From Enterobacteriaceae endosymbiont of Donacia marginata (lineage in GTDB: Bacteria; Pseudomonadota; Gammaproteobacteria; Enterobacterales; Enterobacteriaceae): 64,000 nucleotides of DNA. The position numbers and the translations under genes are program-made. The notes beneath the pieces were generated by a model, which was not told the DNA's origin, ran no database searches, and saw nothing but the letters and a program-made list of their open reading frames with translations. Shown here in pieces: positions 1 through 8,962 of this stretch. The DNA is taken from assembly GCF_012567685.1 (NCBI RefSeq), contig NZ_CP046184.1, forward strand, positions 398,407 to 462,406, given 5' to 3'. The stretch's first letter is position 1, and every line of letters begins with the position of its first letter.

Positions 1-98
1 AATTAGTTGAAATCACACCAAAATCAATTCGTATTAGAAAAAAATATTTAAAAAAATCCCAGCGTAAATTTAAAAAATTTAAAAACATTAAAAAATAA
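1..98 (+). CDS. typA: GTP-binding protein TypA/BipA, C-terminal end (partial)
   Basis: Only the last 31 codons are in the window; the reading frame begins at base 3 and stops at 96-98. The tail reads LVEITPKSIRIRKKYL followed by lysine-rich residues, which matches the end of BipA/TypA, a ribosome-associated GTPase of the EF-G family that helps 50S assembly at low temperature. The GTPase domain lies outside the window, so its integrity cannot be judged. It is convergent with the tmRNA gene, with only four bases between them. The call rests on a short but characteristic C-terminal motif. Confidence 0.8.
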   Translation, partial: LVEITPKSIRIRKKYLKKSQRKFKKFKNIKK

Positions 99-102
99 TT
101 AT

Positions 103-462
103 TGGAGCTGGGGGGATTCGAACCCCCGTCCAAAATTACTACACTTTCGGAACTACATGTTTAGTTTTATCTTTTGAAAAATTATTAATATAAACTGATA
201 AAACAAAGTTTAATATTATATAGTCTAATAATTCTTTAATATATAATTTTTAGACCAATTATATACGATCTCTTTTATTTATGACCTATTTACTTTTTAT
301 CAAAGAGAAAAATAATAAGCAATAGGGCTTTTACAGTTTTTTATGCTGCTAAAGCATAGTTTTGATTATTTGCAACTATTTTGTACGGTTTTTTTACAAG
401 GCCTACCGTTCCTTGACATGCTCCTAGAGTTTTATAACCTTGTCAAATCCATAATCAGCCCC
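103..462 (-). ncRNA. ssrA: tmRNA (transfer-messenger RNA)
   Basis: Read on the minus strand, the RNA starts GGGGCTGATTATGGATTTGA and ends with a T-arm and acceptor (GGGGGTTCGAATCCCCC, then AGCTCCA), the ends that form the tRNA-like domain. CCA is not encoded: the next bases are AAT. The tag frame, at 373 down to 341, reads ANNQNYALAA then TAA, preceded by AATAGTT as in enterobacteria. It rescues stalled ribosomes with SmpB, whose gene lies just upstream. The pseudoknot region is AU-rich, but a continuous RNA of about 360 nt fits the one-piece tmRNA of gammaproteobacteria. Confidence 0.97.
341..373 (-). other. tmRNA tag-peptide reading frame (ANNQNYALAA)
   Basis: This is the resume codon GCA through the stop TAA inside ssrA. 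The encoded degradation tag is ANNQNYALAA. Compared with the E. coli tag ANDENYALAA it keeps the ClpXP/ClpAP-recognised YALAA end, but the two acidic residues at positions 3 and 4 are replaced by Asn and Gln. Confidence 0.92.
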
Positions 463-469
463 ATATATT

Positions 470-862
470 TTAAAGATTTTTTTTTAAAAAACGTAATTTA
501 TTAAAATTCCATTCTTTATTTTTTAATATATTTCTTTTATCGTATTTTTTTTTACCTTTAACAATTGCAATTTTTAATTTACACCAAGATTTTTTCCAAA
601 AAAGGCCCATTACAACAACTGTAAAACCTTTTAAATTTATATAGTTTTTTAATAATTCTATTTCTTTTTTTTTTAATAACAATTGTTTTTTTCTATTATT
701 ATCATATTTAATATGACTACAAGTGGTGATTATAGGACTAATATTCAAATTAAATACAAAAACTTTATTATATACAAAACTTATATAACTATTAATAATA
801 GTCACCTTATTTAATCTTAAAGATTTTACCTCCCAACCTTCTAAAACAAGGCCTGCATTCAT
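470..862 (-). CDS. smpB: SmpB, tmRNA-binding protein (N-terminus displaced by a frame break)
   Basis: The 130-residue open frame contains the SmpB signature GWEVKSLR (residues 9-16), the beta-barrel core and the basic C-terminal tail (GKKKYDKR, residues 103-110). SmpB binds the tRNA-like part of tmRNA and carries it to the stalled ribosome. About 20 residues expected before this ATG are encoded in the same frame upstream (863-922: an IIFNKK...FFIKEK stretch aligning with E. coli IALNKR...YFIEEE), but that stretch has no in-frame ATG. The nearest ATG (927-925) is separated by a run of ten A and is one base out of frame. The true start is therefore not at 862. Tyr107 replaces the His136 of E. 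coli SmpB. Confidence 0.88.
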   Translation of the reverse strand: MNAGLVLEGWEVKSLRLNKVTIINSYISFVYNKVFVFNLNISPIITTCSHIKYDNNRKKQLLLKKKEIELLKNYINLKGFTVVVMGLFWKKSWCKLKIAIVKGKKKYDKRNILKNKEWNFNKLRFLKKNL

Positions 863-927
863 TTTTTCCTTAATAAAAAAATTATAAAAAATTTTTTTAT
901 TAAAAATAATATATTTTTTTTTTCCAT
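863..927 (-). other. Conserved N-terminal coding stretch of smpB with A10 frame break
   Basis: Read on the minus strand, an ATG at 927-925 is followed by GG-type codons and ten consecutive A (923-914). In the ATG frame the product would leave the SmpB frame. If one extra A were read in the tract, the sequence M-E-K-K-K-Y-I-I-F-N-K-K would run straight into the SmpB frame. Possible explanations are transcriptional slippage on poly-A, a sequencing miscount, or a non-ATG start such as ATT at 910 or 907. Confidence 0.7.
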
Positions 928-1154
928 TATAAAATATTAAATATTAAATATTATTAATTATAATAAATTTATGTAATAATTTCAATATATTATAAAATAA
1001 TATATATTTTTTAAAAAAAAAATTTTAAATTATATTTTATTTTATTATTATTTAATAAATTTGTAATATTTATTATTTAAATAATAATATATTATTATTT
1101 ATAATAAGTGTTTATTTTTAAAATTTTTTATAAAAAATTATATAAGGATAATAT
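928..1154. other. Intergenic region between smpB and grpE
   Basis: This almost pure A/T spacer lies between the divergently read smpB and grpE. It must hold promoters for both directions. I see no heat-shock (sigma-32) type sequence and cannot single out a -35/-10 pair from background. A usable Shine-Dalgarno (AAGGA at 1144-1148) stands before grpE. Confidence 0.5.
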
Positions 1155-1820
1155 ATGAAAAATAATCAATCATTAAATGATATAGAAAAAAATAATATAG
1201 AAAAAAAAGAGAATAATAATAAATTAAACAATTTAAAAAAAAATAATAATATAAAAAATGAAGAATCTATAAATAAATATAAACAAAAAAATACTATTGA
1301 ATATTTTAAAGAAAAAAATGATAGTTATAAACTTGAAATTATTAAATTTAAAACTAAATTAAAAAAATATAAAAATGACATATGGGATTTAAAGTTACGT
1401 TCTCAAGCTGAAATTGAAAATATTAGACATAGATCTTTACTAGAAATAGAAAAAGCCTATAAATTTTCATTAGAAAAATTTATCAATGAATTACTACCTG
1501 TAATAGATAATTTAGAAAGAGCTATTAATTTAAAAATAATACAAAAAAATAAAATTAATTCATCTATAATAGAAGGTATTAAGTTAACTTTAAAATCACT
1601 TTTAATATTAATTAAAAAATTTGGTGTTAGTATTATAGATGAAATTAATATACCTTTTGATCCTTCTAAACATCAAGCAATGTCTCTTATTGAATCAGAT
1701 ATTATTAAAGAAAATTATATTATAGAAATTTTACAAAAAGGATATTTTCTTAATAATAGATTATTAAGACCAGCTATGGTTATAGTATCAAAAATTAAAA
1801 AAATTGAGAAGCATAATTAA
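1155..1820 (+). CDS. grpE: GrpE, nucleotide exchange factor of DnaK
   Basis: The protein has 221 residues against about 197 in E. coli. The extra length is an Asn/Lys/Glu-rich low-complexity head (residues 1-50). Residues 50-105 form the long coiled-coil helix, followed by LPVIDNLERAI (114-124), the beta-domain motif FDPSKHQAMS (168-177) and RLLRPAMV (202-209). GrpE releases ADP from DnaK during protein folding; dnaK/dnaJ are not in the window. The gene follows the smpB region as in E. coli, where grpE lies a few genes from smpB-ssrA. The start is supported by AAGGA seven bases upstream. A strong hairpin follows the stop. Confidence 0.95.
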   Translation: MKNNQSLNDIEKNNIEKKENNNKLNNLKKNNNIKNEESINKYKQKNTIEYFKEKNDSYKLEIIKFKTKLKKYKNDIWDLKLRSQAEIENIRHRSLLEIEKAYKFSLEKFINELLPVIDNLERAINLKIIQKNKINSSIIEGIKLTLKSLLILIKKFGVSIIDEINIPFDPSKHQAMSLIESDIIKENYIIEILQKGYFLNNRLLRPAMVIVSKIKKIEKHN

Positions 1821-1830
1821 TATTTATTTT

Positions 1831-1875
1831 AATAATATGTTCATATACTATTAAATAGTTTATGAACATATTATT
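1831..1875 (+). terminator. Hairpin after grpE
   Basis: Perfect 15-bp arms, AATAATATGTTCATA (1831-1845) and its complement (1861-1875), flank a loop that itself contains the small palindrome ACTATT-A-AATAGT. It lies between grpE and rpmB. The stem is nearly all A-U and no clean U-run follows, so it could equally be an mRNA 3'-end stabiliser. Confidence 0.6.
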
Positions 1876-1922
1876 TATATAAATATATTTTAAAAATTTA
1901 TAAAAAAATAAGGTATTAATAA

Positions 1923-2147
1923 ATGACTAAATTTTGTCAAATAACAGGTAAAAAAACTATAAAGGGTAATAATCGTTCTCATGCAATGAATGCTACTAAA
2001 AGAAAATTTTTACCTAATATTCATTACCATAAATTTTGGTTAGAAAAAGAAAAAAGATTTATAACTATAAGAACATCTGCAAAAGGGATAAGATTAATAA
2101 ATAAAAAAGGAATAGAAAATACTTTTTTATATAAAAAATTAAGGTAA
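1923..2147 (+). CDS. rpmB: 50S ribosomal protein L28
   Basis: 74 residues (E. coli 78). The N-terminus [22 protein letters not shown] matches L28 throughout, and [14 protein letters not shown] marks the conserved C-terminal half. It is a structural protein of the large subunit near the E-site. It is followed four bases later by rpmG, the usual rpmB-rpmG operon. The start is preceded by an AAGG at about 1911. Confidence 0.96.
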   Translation: MTKFCQITGKKTIKGNNRSHAMNATKRKFLPNIHYHKFWLEKEKRFITIRTSAKGIRLINKKGIENTFLYKKLR

Positions 2148-2151
2148 TTTT

Positions 2152-2316
2152 ATGGCAAAAAAAACACGTGTTATAATAAAATTAATTTCATCAGCTAAAA
2201 CTGGTCATTTTTATACTATTACTAAAAATAAAAAAAATATAAAAAAATTAGAAATTAAAAAATTTGACCCTTATATTAGAAAACATATATTATATAAAGA
2301 AAAAAAAATTAAATAA
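2152..2316 (+). CDS. rpmG: 50S ribosomal protein L33
   Basis: The 54-residue small protein begins [20 protein letters not shown] and contains [15 protein letters not shown], the L33 pattern. The cysteines found in zinc-binding L33 variants are absent, as in the E. coli C-minus form. It lies four bases after rpmB, and translation is probably coupled. In E. coli mutM follows this pair; here mutM is about 40 kb away (42351-43169), so that link has been broken. Confidence 0.96.
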   Translation: MAKKTRVIIKLISSAKTGHFYTITKNKKNIKKLEIKKFDPYIRKHILYKEKKIK

Positions 2317-2350
2317 AAATAAATTTTATTTAATTAATAATTAATTATAT

Positions 2351-2395
2351 ATTAATCAATAATGTTATCTTAATAATTAACCATTATTGATTAAT
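2351..2395. terminator. Bidirectional terminator between rpmG and rpmE
   Basis: Perfect 14-bp arms, ATTAATCAATAATG (2351-2364) and its complement (2382-2395), are followed by TTTTTT on the plus strand. It sits between two convergent genes, so it can serve both. Confidence 0.7.
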
Positions 2396-2408
2396 TTTTT
2401 AAAAAATT

Positions 2409-2630
2409 TTATTCAAATATTTTAGAATTTTTAAATCTTTTCTTAAATTTTTCTACACGTCCTTTAGTATCTGTTATTTTTTGTTTCCCTGTATAAAAAG
2501 GATGACATAAATTACAAACATCTAAATTAAATTCTTTATTATTTTTTAAAGTTGATCTAGTATTAATAATATTACCACAAGAACATTTCATAGTAATTTT
2601 ATTATATTGAGGATGAATATTTTTTTTCAT
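2409..2630 (-). CDS. rpmE: 50S ribosomal protein L31 (zinc-binding type)
   Basis: 73 residues (E. coli 70). It starts MKKNIHPQY and carries the full C-plus zinc ribbon: Cys16, Cys18, Cys39 and Cys42 (CSC...CNLC). The region [24 protein letters not shown] is typical of L31, a bridge protein between subunits. It is divergent from priA, the same arrangement as the rpmE-priA pair of E. coli. Confidence 0.97.
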   Translation of the reverse strand: MKKNIHPQYNKITMKCSCGNIINTRSTLKNNKEFNLDVCNLCHPFYTGKQKITDTKGRVEKFKKRFKNSKIFE

Positions 2631-2728
2631 AAATTACCAATAATATTTTTTTAAAAAACTATTATTTATTTTATAAATAAATTTTTTTATTACAAGGTTA
2701 TTTTATAAAAAAATAAAAATATTAAATT

Positions 2729-4762
2729 ATGAAAATCATTAAAGTAGTATTTAATAATGCTATTATTTATAAAAAATTTGATTATTTATTATCTAAAAAT
2801 ATACCAATCTATATTGGATGTAGAGTAATAGCACCTATAAAAAAAAAGAATTATATAGGAATAGTCATAAAAATACAAAATAATTCTAAAATATCTATAA
2901 AAAAATTAAAATTTTTACATAAAATTTTAGATAAAACATCACTTTTTAATTCTTTAATTTTAAAATTTGCAAGTAAAGTTTCTAAATATTATCAATTTCC
3001 TATTGGATTAATTTTATTTCAAATATTACCAATTTTTTTGAGAAAAAAAAATAAATATGTTTTAAATTTAAAAAATAATTTGCAATTTAATAAAATTAAT
3101 ATGATAAATAATAATAAAATAATAAAATTATATAATAATAAAAATAAAAAAAAATTTATTATTAATAATAAAAAAAATAATATATTAAATTTTTTTCAAA
3201 AAAAATATTTTCAACCAAATTTTTTTGTTTGGATTACACAAGATAATATTATTTTTCTTGAAAAAATAAATATTTATTTAGATCTTATAAAAATTATTTT
3301 ATCTCAAAAAAAACAAATTTTAATAATAGTACCTCAAGAATATAATTTACTAAATTTATATCAATATTTTATGTCTAAATTAGATATTTTAATCTGTTTA
3401 TTATATTCAAATTTTTCAAATAAAAAAATATTATCAATTTGGGAAAATATAAAAAATGGGACAATATCAATTATTATTGGTACAAAATTTACTATTTTTA
3501 CACAATTTTTAAAATTAGGATTAATTATTTTAATAGAAGAACATAATTTTATATATAAAAAAACAAACATATTTAAATATAATATACGAGATATTGCTAT
3601 TTTAAGAGCAAAAATAGAAAATATTCCCATAATACTATGCTCTAAAACATTAAGTTTAGAAACATTATATAATATTAATATAGGGAAATTTAAATTATTA
3701 TTTCAAAATAATAAAAAAATATTATATAAAAATTTTTTTAAATTTAAAATATTGGATATAAATAAACAAATATTACAGTTACAATTATTTTCTAAAATTT
3801 TAATTAAAAATATACAAGTATGTATTGAAAATAATGAACAAATTATTATTTATAATAATCATCAAGGTTATTCAAAATTAGTTTTCTGTTTCTTTTGCAA
3901 AAAACCATTAAAATGTATTAATTGTAATACAAATTATATTTTTTATAAAAAATTATGGAAATTATATTGTATATATTGTAAAAAAAATATTAGTATGTTA
4001 GATTACTGTCCTTTATGTAAAAAAAATTTTTTTATACCAATTGGTATTGGAAATGAAAAATTAATTGAGTTTTTAAGGAAATTATTTCCTAATATATTAC
4101 TTTTAAATATTACCAATAAGAATTTTATAAAAAAAACTTTATTAATTAAAAATAATAAACCAGCTATAATAATAGCTTCTCAAATTTTATATAAAGAATA
4201 TTTTTCTTTTTTAAAAAATAATTTAATTATTATTTTGAATATAGATAGTGTTTTTTTTTCAAAAAATTTTAGAGCAATAGAATATTTTTCACAATATATT
4301 TTTAATATATTAAATAATCATTTAGATATAAAAAAAAAAACAATTATTATTCAAACACATTATCCGCAAAATAAAATTATTAAAAAAATTTTTAAAAAAT
4401 ATAATACATATTTTGATATATCAAATTTTCTTTTAAAAGAAAGAGAAATGATGTTATTACCACCTTTTACTAATCATATTATTTTAATATTAGAATCTAA
4501 TGATAAAAAAATTTTATTAAATTTTTTAAATATTTTAAAAAAAAAAATTATATTTAAGTATATAAATGAAAAAAATTTTTTTATTATTGGACCTTTATCA
4601 TTAATACAAAATAAAAGGAAAGGATTATTTCGAAAACAAATTATTTTACAACATATTTTTAAAAAAAAATTACAAATTATTATAAAATATATTATTTCTA
4701 TTTTTAAAAAAATTATAAATTCTAATAAAATAAAATTGATAATTAATGTTGATCCAACATAA
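2729..4762 (+). CDS. priA: PriA primosome protein, apparently helicase-dead
   Basis: 677 residues (E. coli 732) in one uninterrupted frame. PriA recognises stalled forks and loads the primosome. The 3'-DNA-binding domain (about 1-105), the helicase-fold landmarks (IPIIL...LETL, about 299-313), the FRAIEYFSQ segment (514-522) and the C-terminal domain (LLPPFTNHIIL) can all be aligned with E. coli. All eight zinc cysteines are kept (387, 390, 396, 399, 414, 417, 427, 430). The ATPase motifs are gone: the Walker A site GVTGSGKT reads NIIFLEKI (173-180), DEEH reads IEEH (269-272), NRRG reads NHQG, and the QVAGRAGRAG motif reads FNILNNHLDI (525-534). It may act only as a scaffold. Identity is secure from neighbours and alignment. 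Confidence 0.88.
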   Translation: MKIIKVVFNNAIIYKKFDYLLSKNIPIYIGCRVIAPIKKKNYIGIVIKIQNNSKISIKKLKFLHKILDKTSLFNSLILKFASKVSKYYQFPIGLILFQILPIFLRKKNKYVLNLKNNLQFNKINMINNNKIIKLYNNKNKKKFIINNKKNNILNFFQKKYFQPNFFVWITQDNIIFLEKINIYLDLIKIILSQKKQILIIVPQEYNLLNLYQYFMSKLDILICLLYSNFSNKKILSIWENIKNGTISIIIGTKFTIFTQFLKLGLIILIEEHNFIYKKTNIFKYNIRDIAILRAKIENIPIILCSKTLSLETLYNINIGKFKLLFQNNKKILYKNFFKFKILDINKQILQLQLFSKILIKNIQVCIENNEQIIIYNNHQGYSKLVFCFFCKKPLKCINCNTNYIFYKKLWKLYCIYCKKNISMLDYCPLCKKNFFIPIGIGNEKLIEFLRKLFPNILLLNITNKNFIKKTLLIKNNKPAIIIASQILYKEYFSFLKNNLIIILNIDSVFFSKNFRAIEYFSQYIFNILNNHLDIKKKTIIIQTHYPQNKIIKKIFKKYNTYFDISNFLLKEREMMLLPPFTNHIILILESNDKKILLNFLNILKKKIIFKYINEKNFFIIGPLSLIQNKRKGLFRKQIILQHIFKKKLQIIIKYIISIFKKIINSNKIKLIINVDPT

Positions 4763-4765
4763 TTT

Positions 4766-4797
4766 AAAATATTAAAAATAGATCTATTTAGTATTTT
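4766..4797. terminator. Hairpin between priA and mnmG
   Basis: A perfect palindrome AAATAGATCTATTT (4776-4789) is flanked by a second matching pair, AAAATA (4766-4771) and TATTTT (4792-4797). It starts directly after the priA stop and ends about 25 bases before the mnmG start. It could end priA transcripts or structure the mnmG leader. Confidence 0.4.
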
Positions 4798-4821
4798 ATA
4801 CTTAAATAAGGTAAATATTGT

Positions 4822-6705
4822 ATGTATGATTTTAATAAATTTGATGTAATAGTTGTAGGTGGAGGACATGCTGGAACAGAAGCTGCTATCGCTAGTGCAA
4901 AAATGAAAAAAAAAACGCTCTTAATTACAAATAATTTAGATACAATAGGGCAAATGTCTTGTAATCCAGCAATAGGTGGGGTTGGTAAAAGTCATTTAGT
5001 AAAAGAAATAGATGCATTAAATGGGATAATGGCCACAGCAATTGATTATTCTGGAATTAATTTTAAAATACTTAATAGTAGTAAGGGTCCCGCAGTTCAA
5101 TCAACAAGAGCACAAGCGGATAGAGAAATATATAAATCTCAAATTAAATTACTTTTAAGTAAAGAAAAAAATTTATTTTTTTTCCAACAAGAAGTAAAAA
5201 AAATAATAATTAAAAATTATAAAATAATAGGTATTCTTACTAAAAATAATGATATTATAAATGCAAAAGTTGTAATTTTAACTACTGGTACTTTTTTAAA
5301 TGGTAAAATTTTTATTGGATTAAATAATAAATTTAATGGTGGTCGAATTAATGATTCCTCATCTACAGACTTAGCCAATTTTTTAAATGAATTACCCTTA
5401 AAAAAGGGAAGATTAAAAACAGGTACTCCTCCTAGAATTGATAAAAGAAGTATTGATTTTTCTAAATTAGAAATACAAAATAGTGATATTCCTTTACCTT
5501 ATTTTTCTTTTATCGGTAATGCTGAACAACATCCTAAACAATTACCTTGTTATATTACATATACTAATAAAAATACACATCAAATAATAATAGATAATAT
5601 TATTCAAAGCCCAATATATGCTGGGTTAATTAAAAGTAAAGGGCCTAGATATTGTCCTTCTATTGAAGACAAAATTATTAAATTTCCTAATAAAGATCAA
5701 CATCAAATATTTTTAGAACCAGAAGGTATATTTAGTTATGAGATATATCCTAATGGTATTTCTACTAGTCTTCCTTTTGATATGCAGTTTACTATTATAA
5801 AATCTATTAAAGGTTTAGAAAATGCATATATTACAAGACCAGGATATGCTGTAGAATATGATTTCTATGATCCTAAAGGATTAAAACCTACAATGGAAAG
5901 TAAATTTATAAAAGGATTATTTTTTGCAGGACAAATTAATGGTACTACTGGGTACGAAGAAGCTGCGGCACAAGGATTAATAGCTGGATTAAATGCTTCT
6001 CTTTTAATTGATAAAAAAAAAAACTGGTATCCATTAAGAAATCAAGCATATATTGGAGTATTAATAGATGATTTATGTACTTTAGGTACAAAAGAACCGT
6101 ATCGGATGTTTACTTCTAGAGCAGAATATAGATTACTTTTAAGAGAAAACAATGCAGATATCAGATTAACAGAAATAGGATATAAATTAGGTTTAGTTGA
6201 TAATTTACGTTGGCAAAAATTTAATGAGAAATTAGAAAATATTGAAAAAGAATATCAAAAAATTAAAAATTTTTATCTTAATTATAATGACAAAAAAAAT
6301 ATTAAAAAAATTAATCTTTTATTAAAAAATCCTATTAAAAATAATATAAATGGTATAAATTTATTAAAACGTTCTGAAATTAATTGTTTAGATTTAATAA
6401 AATTAAATATTTTTAATTTTAAAATAAAAAATTTAGAAACTATTAAGTATATTGAGACAGAACTAAAATATCAAGGATATATAAAAAGACAAGAACAATT
6501 TATAAAAAAATTTAAAAAAAATGAAAAAATATTAATACCAATAAATATTAAATATTTTAATATAAAAAGTTTATCAAATGAAGCAATAGATAAATTTAAC
6601 TTATATAAACCTTTTAACCTTGGCCAAGCTTCTAGAATACCTGGTATAACACCTGCCGACATTTCAATACTTTTAATTTATTTATTAAAAACTAAAAATA
6701 ATTAA
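4822..6705 (+). CDS. mnmG: MnmG (GidA), tRNA uridine-34 carboxymethylaminomethyl modification enzyme
   Basis: 627 residues (E. coli 629). The N-terminal FAD-binding motif GGGHAGTE is at residues 13-20, followed by [32 protein letters not shown] (catalytic Cys) and [12 protein letters not shown], all intact. With MnmE (43175-44539) it makes the cmnm5 modification at the wobble uridine using methylene-THF and FAD. In E. coli it is followed by rsmG and the ATP synthase operon; here a glmU remnant follows directly. The start ATG has AAGG eleven bases upstream. Confidence 0.97.
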   Translation: MYDFNKFDVIVVGGGHAGTEAAIASAKMKKKTLLITNNLDTIGQMSCNPAIGGVGKSHLVKEIDALNGIMATAIDYSGINFKILNSSKGPAVQSTRAQADREIYKSQIKLLLSKEKNLFFFQQEVKKIIIKNYKIIGILTKNNDIINAKVVILTTGTFLNGKIFIGLNNKFNGGRINDSSSTDLANFLNELPLKKGRLKTGTPPRIDKRSIDFSKLEIQNSDIPLPYFSFIGNAEQHPKQLPCYITYTNKNTHQIIIDNIIQSPIYAGLIKSKGPRYCPSIEDKIIKFPNKDQHQIFLEPEGIFSYEIYPNGISTSLPFDMQFTIIKSIKGLENAYITRPGYAVEYDFYDPKGLKPTMESKFIKGLFFAGQINGTTGYEEAAAQGLIAGLNASLLIDKKKNWYPLRNQAYIGVLIDDLCTLGTKEPYRMFTSRAEYRLLLRENNADIRLTEIGYKLGLVDNLRWQKFNEKLENIEKEYQKIKNFYLNYNDKKNIKKINLLLKNPIKNNINGINLLKRSEINCLDLIKLNIFNFKIKNLETIKYIETELKYQGYIKRQEQFIKKFKKNEKILIPINIKYFNIKSLSNEAIDKFNLYKPFNLGQASRIPGITPADISILLIYLLKTKNN

Positions 6706-6810
6706 TATATTTAAATTTAAAAAAGTAATTAAAAATATTTAATTAAATTTAATAATATATATAAATAAAACTTATTATTAAATATTTAAATTTAATTAAA
6801 AGAAATACAT

Positions 6811-7845
6811 AATGTATGTTAAAAAAAAATTTCAATCTCTAGATATTAGTATTCTTACTACTTTCCAAAGGAAATCGTATATATTTTACTTTATCTAGAG
6901 TATTATATACTTTAACTTTATATAGAAAACTTTAATTCAATATATTCTTGAAACATTAAAAAATATTAATAATTTAATTAACAATATACCATATCGTATA
7001 TGGTTTTGATAAAGAAAAACTTAATAAGTTTTTAAAAAATGAAACATATATTAAATGGATATATTAACTTTGGAGGTACTGTAAAATAATTTTTGTTAAA
7101 TTTTAATAAAAATAAAGATATTTTAATATTATATAGAGATGTTCCTCTAATTTTAAAAAAACAATAATATAATTATTATAATGAAAAACCTAAAAAAGGT
7201 ATTTCTGTATTTTCAGTAACAATAAATAATTCTAAAGAATATGGTAAAATTTATGTAACAAAAATAGAGATATAATTGGTATTATTAAACATATAGAAAC
7301 AAATTAAAAAGAATTAAAAATATTAATACTGGGATATTGATTATTAATATTATTTATTTAAAATAAATAAATTAATAGAATTAATAATAATAATTTAAAA
7401 TCAGAGTTTTATATTATTGATATTATTAATTTATCTTATAAAGATAAAAAAAATATTAGATGTATAAATTTTAAAAATTTAATAGAAATTAAAGATATTA
7501 ATAATAATCAATTAACACAATTAGAAAAATTATATCAAAAAAAACAAATTAAAAAATTACTTATTAATGAACTTAAAATTTTAAGTACAAATAGATTTAA
7601 TTTATAAGGTTCTTTAAAATATTGATTAGATATTATAATAGAAGAATATGTATTAATTAAAAATTTTGTGAAATTAGGAAATAGAGTAATAATAAGTAAA
7701 AGGTGTATACTAAAAAATAATATTCTTACAAACGATTATAGAATACTTCCTATTCAATAATAGAAAATATAATTTTAAATAAAAAATATCAAATTAATTC
7801 TTTTAGTTGTATAAATCAGAATCATAAAATAGATAAAAAATAACA
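6811..7845 (+). pseudogene. glmU: glmU pseudogene (bifunctional UDP-GlcNAc pyrophosphorylase / GlcN-1-P acetyltransferase)
   Basis: No long open frame exists, but fragments in shifting frames follow GlmU in order. Around 7095-7150 KDILILYRDVPLI aligns with EDILMLYGDVPLI. Near 7200 there is GISVFSVTINNSKEYGKI. Near 7400 there is LKSEFYIIDIINLSYK, aligning with QGEYYITDIIALAYQ. Near 7530 there is QLEKLYQKKQIKKLL. Then come the start of the left-handed beta-helix (LGNRVIISKRCILKNNI, near 7675) and IIENIILNKK (about 7764). Stops and frameshifts are scattered throughout. The opening nucleotide-binding motif has also lost its AAGKGTR. The second half of the acetyltransferase domain is not recognisable. 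In E. coli glmU follows the atp operon next to mnmG, so position supports the call. Confidence 0.9.
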
Positions 7846-8962
7846 TTATTAATTTCATAAATAAAAAAATGATTTTTTATAAAAAATTAAAAATAATAGT
7901 TTTATTTATATAAAGTTCAAAATGAATAATTTTATTAAAAACTATAATTATAAGTTAATTATAATAAAATTAATAAATAATAAAGTTTAAAAGAAATATT
8001 AATTGTAATATTATAATTAAAAAATTTTTCATTTATAAAATTAAATTAATATGATCTTAATATGATGTTATAAATTATTTTAAAAAACATAAATTTAATT
8101 TATAAAAAAATTAAAAAATTTACATTAAAAATCATATTTAAAAATTACATATAGAAATATTTATTTTTATTTTTTACTGAAAAAATTTAAAAATAATAAT
8201 TTTTATAAAATAAATAATAGAAAACATCTATTAATAAATAGAAAATTATTAAAAAATAATTTACATAATAAAAAATTATTTTAAATACAATTTTATATAT
8301 TCAATTTTTTATTAAAATAATAAAGATTATTTAATTTATTATAATTAATAAAAATTATTTATATTAGTTATTTTAAAATAATAAATAATTACTAACAATT
8401 TTTGTTCTAAAATAGAAAAATATAATAATATATATTAAAATATAAAAAAATATTTTATTTAATTAAATTTATATTTAATTTTATAAAAAAAAAATTATTT
8501 TTAGAAAATAATATATGTAATTAAAAAATTTAATTAAATAATATTAGTTTAATTAATAATTTTAATTTTTATAAATAATTTTTAAAAAAATTAAATCTAA
8601 TATATAAAATATTTATATTTTAATAGATTATAATAATCTTTATTAATAAATATTTTAAGTTTTGTAAAATAAATAATAATTTTATCTGATAAAAAATAAT
8701 ATATATATTTTTTTATATAAAAATATAATATTATTATAATTTATATTATTTATTATACTTTTATTAAAAAAAATAATGATATAAATAATCTAAAAAATTT
8801 AGTAAAATCTATTAATTTTAAATAAAAATCTTATTAAAGATAAAGATCTTTTTTTTTTGTTTTTTTTAAATTAACTAATTTTTTCTAAAACGAATTTTTA
8901 TTAAATTATATTTTTAAATTTATTAATAAATATTATTAATATTTTTTTAAAAGGTTTTATAT
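7846..8962. other. Decayed non-coding block before nrdA
   Basis: Roughly 1.1 kb of almost pure A/T with stops in every frame. It probably contains the eroded end of glmU and perhaps one further lost gene, but I could match nothing in it to a family, including glmS, the usual next gene. The last part must contain the nrdA promoter; an AAAAGG ribosome-binding site lies at about 8949-8954. Confidence 0.6.

Noticed and set aside
6706..8962. gyrA remnant before nrdA (expected from E. coli and Buchnera order)
   Set aside because: Translated fragments match GlmU in order and nothing resembles GyrA.
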